DNA of 64,000 bases from Polynucleobacter necessarius (GCF_900095175.1 NZ_LT606946.1:374712-438711); one strand, 5' to 3'; shown: positions 41,616-52,533, numbered from the stretch's first letter. The notes: generated by a model not told the origin, from the sequence alone. Numbers and translations: made by a program.

Positions 41616-43902
41616 TTAAGGTTGAACTTTCTCTTTGAGGTAAGCCAGAGATTCTTCCACTTGATCAATGAGGATTAGGCAAATATCACCAGCAGATAAA
41701 TCATCAAGTGCAGTATCAATAGCGAGGAATTCACCGGTAATTTCTTTAACTTGTTTGGCTTTCTTGGTGCCTACTAAACCTTCTTGTAGCAGCTTTAAGA
41801 CTTCACCATCCTCGCGCCCGCGTTGACACTGATCTTGATAAAGAATGACATTGTCAAAGCTATTACCAAGAATGCGAGTCAGGTCACGAATATCTTCATC
41901 CCGACGATCCTCGGCACCACTGATAACGACGTGACTCTTTTTTGGTTTCATTGCCTCGATGGCGCTGGCTAGAGCGCGCATGACGTCTGGATTGTGACCA
42001 TAGTCAGCAATCACCGTGGCGCCTTTATGTTGGAATTGATTAAAGCGTCCAAGCACTGCATTAGCCGAGCTTTCAAAAGAATGAAGGCCGCGAGCCACTG
42101 TTTCCGCATCCAAGCCTAGGGCCCAGGCTGCACCAATTGATGCCATCACATTTTCAATTTGGAAGCCTAATACACCATTTTGAGTCAGCGGAATTTCACT
42201 TACTAGATAGCGGAAAAGTACACGCTCCCCTTTGGAGCGGATGATGTGGGTGCCATCAAAATAAATCACTTTTTTGTTTTTGGCGCGATGGGCTGCAATG
42301 ACGGGGTGATGTTGGTTCTGAGAAAAGAAGATCACTCGACCGGTGCAGAAATTACCCATCCTAGCCACAATAGGATCTGTTGCATTGAGAACTGCAGCGC
42401 CAGTAGGGGCAACGTTCTGAACAATGACTCGCTTCAGAATTGCTAGATCCTCTACGCTGGTGATGTAGTTCAGACCCAGGTGGTCACCTTCGCCGATATT
42501 GGTCACAACGGCAACCTCACAACGGTCAAAGCCAAGACCTTCTCGCAACATACCACCGCGAGCGGTTTCCAATACGGCAGCATCCGCAAACCGGGCGCCG
42601 CATTGACTTCAACAATGCCACCGCCCTGAGGCTCTAGAGGCTTATAAATCGCCTCGCACAAGACATCGACACCAGCAATATCCAATCCAATCATTTGGGC
42701 AGCAGCAATTGCACTCGCAGCTACATTTGGATGTACATCATCAGTCACATCAGTGGCAGTACCGCCGGTGCTGAGGTTGGCGTTATTGCGAAGTAAAACG
42801 CGCTCACCAGTTTTGGGAACATATTGTGGGCTTAAGCCATTGCTAGCTAGATGTGCAAGCGCGATGTCATCAAAACGAATCTTGGTTAAAGCGGTTGCAT
42901 GACCATCGCCACGCAATGGATTTCTGTTTTCTAATTCGACTAACTCAGAAACGGTATGTTTACCATCGCCAACCACTTGAGCCGGTTCTCGGCGTGCTGC
43001 AGCGGAGAGGCGATTGCCTACAACAAGTAGGCGATAGTCAGCACCAGGGAGATGGCGCTCGACAATGGTTTGACGTCCAAAAGCTTGGGTAACTACAAAG
43101 CCAGCACGAATTTCTGCTTCAGTTTGAATATTGGCAACAACACCTTTGCCTTGATTTCCATCTTTGGGCTTTAGAACAATGGGGCCGCCAATCTTTTGGG
43201 CAGCGCGCCATGCATCATCTGCAGTAGTAACCACTTCACCAGTGGGAACAGAAACTCCCGCAGCTGCCAATAAGTTTTTAGTGAGCTCTTTATCTTGTGC
43301 AATCGCCTCTGCAATTGCACTGGTATCGCTAGTTTCTGCTGCCCGAATACGGTTTGCTTGCTACCCCAGCCAAACTGAACCATGCTGCCTTCAGTCATGC
43401 GGCGGTAGGGAATATTTCTTTGTACGGCAGCGTCTACGATAGAGCCAGTGCTGGGTCCTAGGCGAACATCCTCATACAAAGCCTCTAATTCTGAGAGGGC
43501 CGCAGCCAAATCAAATGGCACATCACTCAGGGTTGCTTGAATAAGTCCAAAAGCAAAATCAAATGCCATGCGTCCAACAACTTCTTCGGTATATTCCGCA
43601 ACGACTTGATAGACGCCGACGTCAACTGTTTGTACTGTGCGGCTGAAGGTGACTGGGCAGTCTGCTTGAGATTGAAGGCCTAAAGCAGCATGCTCTAAAG
43701 CATGTGCCAGAGAGAGAATTTCATTATGACCGCCACGGCGCATGCTGCCTAATTGAGGAAAGCGTTCGCGAATCTTGATTTCAAAGCGGGGAATTGAATC
43801 GATGGATCGTTCTGTTTCATCGCAAGAAACAATGGCCTCTAGTGCGTTATGGCAGCTCCATAAATTTGGGCCGCGCAACATACGAATACGGGTGATTTCC
43901 AA
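41616..43902 (-). pseudogene. cphA: Cyanophycin synthetase, frameshift plus deletion of the Mur-ligase P-loop
   Basis: CphA polymerises aspartate and arginine into cyanophycin using an ATP-grasp and a Mur-ligase module. It starts at TTG 43902, directly after the cphA-prime stop: N-domain ITRIRMLRGPNLWS, then LGPSTGSIVDAA and QFGWGSKQ. A one-base loss near 43355 breaks the frame before IRAAETSDTSAIAEAIAQDK. ATP-grasp follows (GPIVLKPKDGNQGKGVVANI, ERHLPGADYRLLVVGN, IVEVNAAPGLRM). At about 42590 the sequence jumps straight to AAVLETARGGMLREGLGFDRCEVAVVTNIGEGDH, skipping roughly 100 residues with the GVNGKTT-type P-loop. The C-terminal Mur domain (VIADYGHNPDVMRALASA) is present. Polymer synthesis by this protein is impossible. 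Confidence 0.92.
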
Positions 43903-46095
43903 TTAAGCCTCTGGTGGAATATTGGAGCTAGAAACAAATGTTTCAACTCCAGCTTCGATAACGTTGAACGGAATATCCAAAGCCCAGGCTGCACCAATAG
44001 CTGCTGCAAGACTTAAGTGTGGCGCCCATTCAAGGGATGCCTCTTTGACTGATGAAGGAATTGGAATCACTAACCTGTCTACTTTACCTTGCTTGAGCGT
44101 AATGCCAGATGGGCTCACAATAATTGATCGACCATCTTTTTCTTGATGGGCGGTCACTACAGGGGAGTCCAGCTCTTGAGAGAAGTACATTACCTCACCC
44201 TTGCTGAGTTCAGCCATTTTGACAATCATTGGATCGTCTGCATTTAATACGCTGGTGCCGGTAGGTAATACAACATCAACCTGAGTGCGCACTACGTTAA
44301 ATAATTGATCTTCTTCGCTGATGTTATGTTCAGGAAAGAGCTTGAGTGAATCAATATTGAGTACGACACCAACTTGACATTGATCGTATGCCAGGCCCTC
44401 TAGCAACAGTGATGCATTGTCATTCTCAAGAACAGCAACTTCAATCGCTCTATTTTGAAGGGTGCGTCGTGCGTTTTCCCAGTGGGAAGAAGAGGTTTGT
44501 TTGATGGTGCGATTGCCAAAATAAAGGCCATTGCTAGTGGAGAGTTCAACATGCACGTTCGTCAATCTAGTGAAGTGGGCAATCATTTCGGCGGCGATCG
44601 TTCTTCCGGAATTCCCGCTAACGCCAACAATTGGAATTCTGAAATCGTAGCCTGGAGGAAAGAGATGATTTGCAATTTCTTCGCCAACAGGTTGTGGAGT
44701 GCCGCTAGCAGGTTTTAAGTGCATCAATAAGCCAGGACCTGCATTCACTTCAACAATGGCCGCGTTTTGCGACTCTAGTGGCTTGCTGATATCTTGAGCT
44801 ACGAGGTCAATTCCCGCAATTTCAAGCCCAACAACGCGTGCAGCTAATGCTACTTGGTGGGCTACTTCAGGGTGAACTAAGTCGGTCACATCAAATGCCA
44901 CATTGCCATTACTTTGAATCAATACTTTATGATCAACCCCTGGAATGCTTTCACCAGTCAGCTTTTGGCGAGCCAACTCTAACTCAACTGCTGAATCGAT
45001 CCGAACTGGATTAAGAGGGCATTCTTCAGTCGTGCCACGACGTGGATCAGAATTAATCTGAATTTGAATGAGTTCAAGAACGGTGTGCTTGCCATCACCG
45101 GTGATCCAAACTGTTTCACTTTTCGCAACTGCCACTACTTTATTGCCGACGACTAACAAACGATGTTCATCGCCAATGATGTGGCGCTCAACCAAAACCT
45201 CACTACCTTCATTGATGGCTACAGCATAGGCTGCTTCAATTTCTTGTTGGGTATAGAGGTTGATAAATACGCCACGACCATGATTACCATCAATCGGCTT
45301 CACAACCACTGGTAAGCCAATATCTTGTGCGGCTTCCCAAGCATCATCAGCACTTGTAACAACTCTACCTTCAGGGATTGGAACACCTGCGCTTGCGAGC
45401 AAGCTCTTAGTTAGGTCTTTATCACGCGAGATAGTTTCTGCGATGGCGCTAGTTTGATCAGTTTCTGCTGTCCAAATACGTCGTTGCTTGGAGCCATATC
45501 CGAGCTGAACCAAATTGCCACTGGATAGCCTGATGTAAGGAATTTCTCGGACGGTAGCTGCGTTGACAATACAGGCTGTGCTGGGACCAAGACAAAGATC
45601 ATCACTTAAATCACGAAGTTCTTCAATGATCTGCTCTCGTTGAGCAATGGCATCGCCATTATCTTGAATTAAGGTGAGGAGAAGGTCACGCGCAAACTTA
45701 AACGCTTGCAATGTCACAGCTTCTTCAATAGCACTCACAATAACTTTGTAAACGCCACGGCGACCACCATCACGAGCTCTGCCAAAGCCACCGGCAATTC
45801 CGGCTAAATTTTGCAGCTCAATGGTGAGGTGCTCGAGAATGTATCCTGGCCAGGTGCCTTCTTCAACCCGTTTTAAAAACCCATCAGGCTCGCCGTAGCT
45901 ACAACGATGTTCATGCAGACTTGGAAGGCATTTGCAAAGACGATCATAGAAACCAGGAATTAAGTCAGATGGATAGTCTTCCAAGTCGCCAATGTCGATC
46001 AAAACCTCCAGCGCGGGGTTGTAGCTCCACATATTGGGGCCACGCAGATGTCGGTGGCTCAGGATTTCAATGGTTTTATCTAGTAATTGGGGCAT
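43903..46095 (-). CDS. Second cyanophycin synthetase-like protein (CphA-prime type)
   Basis: A 730-residue homologue lying immediately upstream of cphA. N-domain LRGPNMWSYNPALEVLIDIG, LCLGPSTACIVNAA, and ATP-grasp blocks LPVVVKPIDGNHGRGVFINLY, ERHIIGDEHRLLVVGN, AIVEVNAGPGLLMHL. The Mur-like centre keeps the fold, but its P-loop reads GVSGNSGRT instead of GTNGKTT. The protein ends near FVSSSNIPPEA, lacking the C-terminal Mur domain with its YGHNP motif. So the second ATP site is probably dead, and the protein was likely a partner of CphA or extended the polymer using only the ATP-grasp site. The frame is intact, unlike every other gene in the locus. Confidence 0.85.
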   Translation of the reverse strand: MPQLLDKTIEILSHRHLRGPNMWSYNPALEVLIDIGDLEDYPSDLIPGFYDRLCKCLPSLHEHRCSYGEPDGFLKRVEEGTWPGYILEHLTIELQNLAGIAGGFGRARDGGRRGVYKVIVSAIEEAVTLQAFKFARDLLLTLIQDNGDAIAQREQIIEELRDLSDDLCLGPSTACIVNAATVREIPYIRLSSGNLVQLGYGSKQRRIWTAETDQTSAIAETISRDKDLTKSLLASAGVPIPEGRVVTSADDAWEAAQDIGLPVVVKPIDGNHGRGVFINLYTQQEIEAAYAVAINEGSEVLVERHIIGDEHRLLVVGNKVVAVAKSETVWITGDGKHTVLELIQIQINSDPRRGTTEECPLNPVRIDSAVELELARQKLTGESIPGVDHKVLIQSNGNVAFDVTDLVHPEVAHQVALAARVVGLEIAGIDLVAQDISKPLESQNAAIVEVNAGPGLLMHLKPASGTPQPVGEEIANHLFPPGYDFRIPIVGVSGNSGRTIAAEMIAHFTRLTNVHVELSTSNGLYFGNRTIKQTSSSHWENARRTLQNRAIEVAVLENDNASLLLEGLAYDQCQVGVVLNIDSLKLFPEHNISEEDQLFNVVRTQVDVVLPTGTSVLNADDPMIVKMAELSKGEVMYFSQELDSPVVTAHQEKDGRSIIVSPSGITLKQGKVDRLVIPIPSSVKEASLEWAPHLSLAAAIGAAWALDIPFNVIEAGVETFVSSSNIPPEA

Positions 46096-46306
46096 GTGTG
46101 GAATGGGGAATCTCAGCGCCGCATCAGAAGGTGAGGGCGAGGATGTCTCAGACTATCTCTCTGGTTCTAGTAATTATTCAAAATCCACAAAATTAGCAAA
46201 AATATATAAAAAAGACTATTTCGATAATTTAACGGGCTTTCTACCCCTGAAAGTTAACAGCATCATTAAATCTTCAAAACCTGGCTCCACTATACTTTTA
46301 GGGCTA

Positions 46307-48651
46307 ATGAAGCTCGATATTTCTCCATCCGTGCCCCCTGCACCCATTCACTGGGTTGCTTGCATTAGAGGCCGATCAGTCCCCGGTAAATGGGCTAGAT
46401 TCCATACTGGCATGGGTCGAGCTGGACCTTGATGATGCTATGCGCTTTGCAAAAAGCCTACTTTGCATAATCCCATCAGGGCTATTTTGGACGGATGGCA
46501 CCCACTCAGAATTCTGGCCTATTAGCTCTGGAGCCCATCTTTTTCAGGGAGATCATGCTGGAGTCGGTTACCTGAAATTGGAGTCTGAGGTCAGTTTGCT
46601 CAGGCTTTGGCGCTTTACGTTGGCGGTTAATCCTCAAATATTGCGCCTTCAGGGCGCCTATAAGCAATTAGTCAGTGGTACGCAGACAGTGAAGGAGTCT
46701 GAGGCTTCTGAATACGATAAACAAGTTTGCCCAGTCTGCTTGAGCCCCAAGTCTGCTAATTCCGAGGCTTGCCCCTCCTGCAATCCAGAGGATGATGCTC
46801 CACCATCTACCTTGACCTTATTTAAGTTGTGGCGTTTTGCGCGATCTTATAAGAAAGAGCTGTTACTAGGCTTTGTTCTGACTTTGTTCTCAACTGGCGC
46901 TACTTTGATCCCGCCATATTTGACGATGCCTTTAATGGATCACGTCTTGATTCCATATGAAAAAGCTAATTCGATTGACTTCAATTTAGCTAGCAAATAT
47001 CTCCTCGCTTTATTTGCGGCAGCGATCGTTGCCTGGGGCTTGGGCTGGTGGAAAACCTACCTTCTTGCATTGGTGAGTGAGCGTATTGGTGCAGATTTGC
47101 GCAATACCACTTTTGAACATTTACTGAAATTGTCTTTGGAGTATTTCGGTGGCAAAAGAACTGGTGACTTGATTGCGCGTATTGGCGCTGAGACAGATCG
47201 CATCTGCGTATTTTTATCTTTGTATGCCTTGGATTTTGCGACTGATGTGATCATGATCACGATGACGGCAGCAATTTTGGTTTCGATTGATCCCTTGCTA
47301 GCATTGGTAACTCTCGCACCATTGCCATTCATTGCGTGGATGATTCATGTGGTCCGAGATAAGCTGCGTTTTGGTTTTGAAAAGATCGATCGTATTTGGT
47401 CTGAGGTGACTAATATTTTGGCCGATACGATTCCAGGTATTCGGGTTGTCAAAGCTTTTGCTCAAGAAGATCGCGAGCTCAAACGTTTTGTAGATTCCAA
47501 TAAACACAATTTACAAATTAATGATCGTGTCAATCGAGTGTGGGGTTTGTTTTCTCCAACAGTTACGTTATTAACTGAAACTGGCCTCTTGGTGGTATGG
47601 GGTTTTGGTATTTGGCAGGTGGCACATCAAAAGGTTACGGTAGGCGTGTTGATTGCTTTCTTAGCTTACATCGGGCGCTTCTACATTCGATTAGATTCCA
47701 TGAGTCGCATTGTTTCTCATACCCAAAAAGCTGCTGCTGGTGCCAAACGTATTTTTGATATCTTGGACCATGTTTCTAGTGTTCCTGAGCCAATCAATCC
47801 AGCGCCATTGGTTGAAGTTAAAGGCCAAATCTCCTTACGGGGCGTGGGTTTCCGCTATGGAAACCGGGCCGTCTCCAAAGGGATTGATCTGGATATTGCC
47901 CCTGGAGAAATGATTGGCTTAGTGGGACATAGCGGTTCAGGTAAGAGCACGCTAGTGAATTTGATTTGTCGCTTCTATGATGTGAGTTCAGGTGCCATAA
48001 CATTAGACGGGCGCGATATTCGCAGCATCGGAATTGCTGACTATCGCAAGCGTATTGGTTTGATGCTGCAAGAACCGTTTTTATTCTTTGGCACGATTGC
48101 AGAAAATATTGCGTACGGAAAACCGAATGCTACGCGCGAAGAAATTATTGAAGCGGCGCGCGCTGCACATGCTCACGAATTTATTTTGCGCTTACCGTTG
48201 GGTTACGACTCCTTAGTAGGTGAGCGCGGCCAATCTCTTTCTGGTGGAGAGCGTCAACGTATCTCGATTGCGCGTGCGCTCTTAATTAATCCAAGCATTT
48301 TGATTTTGGATGAAGCAACTTCATCGGTAGACACTACAACTGAAAAAGAAATTCAGCGCGCCCTTGATAACTTGGTTAAAGGTCGTACAACGATTGCGAT
48401 TGCACACCGCCTCTCTACTCTTCGAAAAGCTGACCGCTTGGTTGTGCTCGATAAGGGGGGAGATTGTGGAGATTGGTTCACATGATCAGTTGATGGATGC
48501 ACAGGGCGCGTATTACGCCTTGTATCAAGCGCAACTTCGCCATGCTGCCGAATTCGTTGAGGGTGGCGCGATTGGCGAGAGTATTGATGAGAATGAAAGA
48601 GACGAAGAGCGTCTTCAGCTTATTGCCAAGGAAACTGGGGGTGGTGTATGA
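46307..48651 (+). pseudogene. Cyanophycin-associated ABC transporter (fused permease-ATPase), two frameshifts
   Basis: A large ABC exporter half-transporter of the type encoded beside cphA in Burkholderiales. The N-terminal 150 residues are a distinctive extension with a four-Cys zinc-ribbon-like segment (CPVCLSPKSANSEACPSC), then a six-helix ABC membrane domain. The ATPase has Walker A GHSGSGKSTL, signature LSGGERQRISIAR and Walker B ILILDEATSSVD. From ATG 46307 the frame reads PPAPIHW and then shifts (TGGG at 46352-46355 has one G too many) to LLALEADQSPVNG. At 48455-48460 a G run of six, where five would read DKGEIVEIGSHDQL, shifts the last 65 residues. A TATACT box lies 11 bases upstream of the ATG. 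Probably inactive; the substrate is unknown. Confidence 0.85.
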
Positions 48652-49123
48652 GCCATCATCAAAAGTTACATGCCTAGAGCGTGATGCCCTGGGGCGTCTC
48701 GTATTGACTAATACTGATGGTATCGAGCATATTGGCGTCTATCCAGTAAGAGCGTTTCCGATTACACAGCCAGAGGCTGGAATCTCCATCATGAACCAAT
48801 TTGGTAAAGAGTTGTGCTGGTTTGATGAAGTCAAAACCATTCCTGAGGATGAGTTGGCTCTCATTAAAGAAGAGTTGGCAGCTCGTGAGTTCATGCCCGT
48901 GATTAAAAAGATCACCAAGGTATCCACTTTTGCAACTCCGAGTCTTTGGGATATCGAAACCGACCGAGGGCTCACCAGAATTCGTCTTAAAGGCGAGGAA
49001 GATATTCGCCGTATTGCCGGAAATACACTGCTAATTGCTGACTTTAATGGCCTGCAGTTCTTGATCCCAGATTCCACCAAGCTCGATAAAATCAGCAAGA
49101 AGCTTTTAGACCGGTTTAGGTAA
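48648..49123 (+). pseudogene. DUF1854 protein associated with cyanophycin genes, frameshifted near start
   Basis: A DUF1854-type small protein of about 158 residues that accompanies the cyanophycin ABC transporter. The start ATG overlaps the transporter stop (ATGA): MSHHQKLHA, then TAG. Inserting one C at about 48674 gives HALERDALGRLVLTNTDG and joins the open body, which has IGVYPVRAFPITQPEAGISIMNQFGKELCWFD, EFMPVIKKITKVSTFATPSLWDIETDRG and the end LIADFNGLQFLIPDSTKLD. Function unknown; genetic coupling implies work with the transporter. The frameshift means a severely truncated product unless re-initiation occurs. Confidence 0.83.
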
Positions 49124-49305
49124 GAATTTCTCTGCAAAATTTTTACTAGGGTTACTACTAATTAGATTAGTGAAAGCCCTAGGTATCGATTTAAATATTG
49201 TTGATGCCAATCAAGAGATCTATGTACGGATCGATCAAAAATCATTACGCAATAAAGAAAAGCCAAAGTAATATTGGTATTCAAAAATTTTTTGGAGGAG
49301 CGTTC

Positions 49306-50313
49306 ATGAAGATGAAGTTAAAAGGGGCATTGATTTCCACCGCATTAGCCCTCGGTCCTGTTACTGTTTCACCTGCTTTTGCTGCTTGGGAGCCAAACAA
49401 GCCAGTTGAGTTCATTATTCCTGCCGGTCCTGGTGGTGGTGCTGACCAAATGGCTCGTGTGATCCAAGGTATCGTTACTAAGCATAATTTGATGAAGCAA
49501 TCGATCATTCCAATTAATAAGTCTGCTGGAGCAGGTGCAGAAGGTTTCTTGGCAATTAAGGAAGCTAAGGGCGATCCAAACAAGATCATCATTACGCTGT
49601 CAAACTTGTTCACTACATCTATGGCAACTGGCGTTCCATTTAACTGGAAAGAAATCACTCCAGTAGCGATGTTGGCTCTTGACCAGTTTGTTCTGTGGAC
49701 AAGTGCTGATAAGCCATACAAAACAGCGCCTGAGTATATTGCTGCAGCTAAAGCAGCGGGTCCTGGTAAGTTCCGCATGGGCGGTACAGGTTCCAAGCAG
49801 GAAGATCAAATCATTACTGTAGCGCTTGAGAAAGCAACCGGTGCCAAGTTCACCTACTTGCCTTTCAAAGGGGGTGGTGCGGTAGCGGTTCAGCTCGTTG
49901 GTAACCACATCGATTCATCTGTAAACAACCCAATTGAAGTTGTTGCTCAATGGCGTGCTGGTAAGTTGCGTCCTCAGTGTGTGTTTGATGATACTCGTAT
50001 GCCATACAAGCAAAAGATGACAGCAACTCTCTCATGGAGTGACATTCCAACTTGTAAAGAAGTTGGAGTTGATACTGACTATGTGATGTTGCGCGGAATC
50101 TTCATGGCTCCTGGCGTAACTCAAGAGCAGGTTGATTACTATGTAGAGCTTTTCAAGAAAGTTCGCGCTACTCCTGAGTGGAAAGACTTCATGGAAAAAG
50201 GTGCGTTTAATCAAACCTTTATGACCGGTAAAGAATTTAGAAACTGGTTGACCTTGAACGAAGCGCTTCACTTGCAGTTGATCACTGAAGCTGGCTTCTT
50301 GGCCAAGAAGTAA
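49306..50313 (+). CDS. tctC: Tripartite tricarboxylate transporter binding protein (TctC/Bug)
   Basis: A 335-residue periplasmic binding protein. Signal peptide LKGALISTALALGPVTVSPAFA, then the mature WEPNKPVEFIIPAGPGGGADQMAR (Bug carboxylate-binding start), FRMGGTGSKQEDQII, FTYLPFKGGGAVAVQLVGNHID and IPTCKEVGVD. ATG 49306 has GGAGG upstream; an earlier start would give an implausible leader. It heads a tctCBA operon whose two membrane partners are broken, so it may now bind ligand without transport. Ligand unknown (citrate-like or other carboxylate). Confidence 0.9.
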   Translation: MKMKLKGALISTALALGPVTVSPAFAAWEPNKPVEFIIPAGPGGGADQMARVIQGIVTKHNLMKQSIIPINKSAGAGAEGFLAIKEAKGDPNKIIITLSNLFTTSMATGVPFNWKEITPVAMLALDQFVLWTSADKPYKTAPEYIAAAKAAGPGKFRMGGTGSKQEDQIITVALEKATGAKFTYLPFKGGGAVAVQLVGNHIDSSVNNPIEVVAQWRAGKLRPQCVFDDTRMPYKQKMTATLSWSDIPTCKEVGVDTDYVMLRGIFMAPGVTQEQVDYYVELFKKVRATPEWKDFMEKGAFNQTFMTGKEFRNWLTLNEALHLQLITEAGFLAKK

Positions 50314-50320
50314 TCTCTAA

Positions 50321-50346
50321 ATAGGGTCCCGGTTCCGGGACCCTAT
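50321..50346 (+). promoter_or_regulatory. Perfect inverted repeat between tctC and tctB
   Basis: ATAGGGTCCCGG-TT-CCGGGACCCTAT is a 12-base perfect inverted repeat eight bases after tctC, without a T run. In binding-protein operons such hairpins often protect the upstream message from 3' decay, giving excess binding protein over membrane subunits. Weak terminator activity is also possible. Confidence 0.75.
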
Positions 50347-50431
50347 CCCTGAGCAGGTAAGTTCACTTTTAGTGATGTCTAGAAGTAATTCAATATTTTT
50401 TTAATTAACCCTCAAATTGGTGATCGAAGTA

Positions 50432-50956
50432 ATGTCTGAAAATTCAAATAATAATAGTCACGAGTCGCTTGTCAGCGTCCGGACAATGGATATGATTACT
50501 GCAGCCCTGTTTATTCTCTTGGGTGCTATTTTTATGTATGGCTCTGTGAAGCTTGGCAATGGTTGGGGTTCAGATGGTCCTTAGGCAGGTTATTTTCCTT
50601 TCTATATTTGTCTGATCATGTCAGCAGCTAGTGCGGTAACTCTCTTCAAAGCCTTTAAAGATAAGAGCGAAAAAGAAGAGTCTTTCGTTGAGAAGGGCCC
50701 TTTTAAACAGGTCCTCTCTGTTTTATTGTCTGCAGCTGTTTTCGTTCTTGGAATGCAGTTGATTGGCATATATGTTTCTGGTTTTATTTATATCGCGGTA
50801 TTTATGAGATGGCTGGGAAAATACGCGCTTTGGAAATCGATTGTGGTTGGATTGGGTGTAGCAGTTGCACTCTTTATGATCTTTGAGATTTGGTTCCAAG
50901 TTCCGCTCCCGCATGGCTCACTCTTTAATCCATTGGCGATTATTGGCGTGCAATAA
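50432..50956 (+). pseudogene. tctB: TctB-type small membrane subunit, nonsense mutation
   Basis: The small four-helix subunit of the tripartite tricarboxylate transporter. From ATG 50432: a hydrophilic leader, then TMDMITAALFILLGAIFMYGSVKLGNGWGSDGP, TAG at 50582-50584, and in the same frame AGYFPFYICLIMSAASAVTLFKAF and two more hydrophobic segments to IIGVQ. The stop replaces the Glu expected in the family's GPEAGYFPF context (GAG to TAG). Total would be 174 residues. Dead unless suppressed. Confidence 0.9.
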
Positions 50957-50995
50957 AAATAACAATTACAAAAATTAAAAAAGAAGGAGATCAAG

Positions 50996-52497
50996 TTGGA
51001 AGAAATTAGCGCTCTATTTCAAGGCTTTGCTGTAGCCTTGACGCCATTCAACTTATTATTAATGTTTGTTGGTGTAACGCTTGGCGTGATTATTGGCGTA
51101 TTGCCAGGCTTAGGTGGTGCTAACGGTATCGCAATTTTGCTGCCTTTAACATTTACTATGCCGCCTACCTCCGCAATTATCATGCTGTCCTGTATTTACT
51201 GGGGTGCATTATTTGGTGGGGCGATTACATCGATTCTCTTCAATATTCCGGGTGAGCCGTGGTCCGTTGCGACAACCTTTGATGGGTTATCCAATGGCTC
51301 GTGAGGGTAAGGCTGGACAGGCTTTAACTGCTGCGTTTACTTCATCGTTTGTTGGCGCATTCTTTGCCATCGTGATGATTACCTTCTTAGCTCCATTAAT
51401 TGCTAAGTTTGCGCTGGAGTTTGGGCCTCCAGAGTTCTTCTCGGTTTACTTACTAACTTTCTGTAGTTTCGTGGGCATGAGTAAGGGTTCGCCATTCAAA
51501 ACGATTGCATCAATGATGCTTGGTTTTGCGCTGGCTACTGTAGGTATGGACACCGTTACTGGACAACTCCGTTTAACTTACGGAAGCCAAGAACTCATGC
51601 GCGGTTTCGACTTCTTGATTGCGGTTATCGGCTTGTTTGGTATCGGCGAGATTTTGGACTCCATGGAAGAGGGGCTGCAATTTAAAGGCGCTGCTGCAAA
51701 AATTCGCCGTCAGGTTGTATTGGAAACTTGGGCTACATTGCCAAAGTGTTGGGCGACTTCATTGCGCAGTTGCTTAATCGGTTGCTGGATGGGTATTACT
51801 CCAGGTGGTGCTACACCAGCTTCCTTCATGGCCTACGGTGTTGCAAAACGTGTGTCTAAAAATGGCGACAAGTTTGGTAAAGGTGAAATCGAAGGGGTGA
51901 TTGCTCCTGAGACGGCAGCTCATGCTTGCAGGTACTGCTGCCTTATTGCCTATGTTGTCTTTAGGTATTCCTGGATCTCCAACAGCAGCCGTGTTACTTG
52001 GTGGTTTGCTGATCTGGGGTCTCCAGCCTGGCCCATTATTGTTCGTTGAGCAGTCTGACTTCGTATGGGGCTTGATTGCGAGTATGTACCTTGGAAACAT
52101 CGCTGGTTTGATCGTGGTGTTAATCTGCGTCCCTGTCTTTGCATCGATTTTGAGAATTCCATTCTCAATCATTGCGCCAGTTATTCTGGTGGCCTGTGCG
52201 GTGGGTGCGTATACCGTAGGAAATGCTTCATTTGACGTATGGCCCATGCTGATATTTGGTGTGGTTGGTTATGTTTTTAAGAAACTAGACTACCCAATGG
52301 CTCCGATGGTTCTCGCCTTAGTATTGGGTGACCGTGCAGAAGACTCTTTCCGTCAGTCCATGCTCATGTCTGGCGGCGGTTTAGATATCTTCTTCTCAAA
52401 CTACCTAGTAGGTGGCATCAGTGGCTTGGCGTTGCTCTTGTTGTTATGGCCTTTAATCAGCAAGGTAATCGGCAAGAAAAAAGTTGCTGCAGCATAA
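50996..52497 (+). pseudogene. tctA: TctA-type large membrane subunit, two frameshifts
   Basis: The large, about 12-helix permease of the transporter. TTG start at 50996 with AAGGAG seven bases upstream: FNLLLMFVGVTLGVIIGVLPGLGGANGIAILLPLTF, then GALFGGAITSILFNIPGEPWSVATTFDG. Near 51286 an extra T (GGGTTATCC for GGGTATCC) shifts the frame before YPMAREGKAGQALTAAF. A second extra base near 51927 (CATGCTTGCAGGT) shifts it before AGTAALLPMLSLGIPGSPTAAVLLGG. The rest is complete to LLLWPLISKVIG. Without the two changes it would be about 500 residues, the family norm. Inactive. Confidence 0.91.
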
Positions 52498-52533
52498 GAC
52501 TGAAATAAGCTAGAAATAGCGATTTCATGAGGG

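Noticed and set aside
46034..46432. Separate 132-residue gene in the cphA-prime/ABC intergenic region
   Set aside because: It overlaps the cphA-prime 5' end on the other strand, and its last part is the shifted N-terminus of the ABC transporter; only the ATG at 46307 and following is meaningful.
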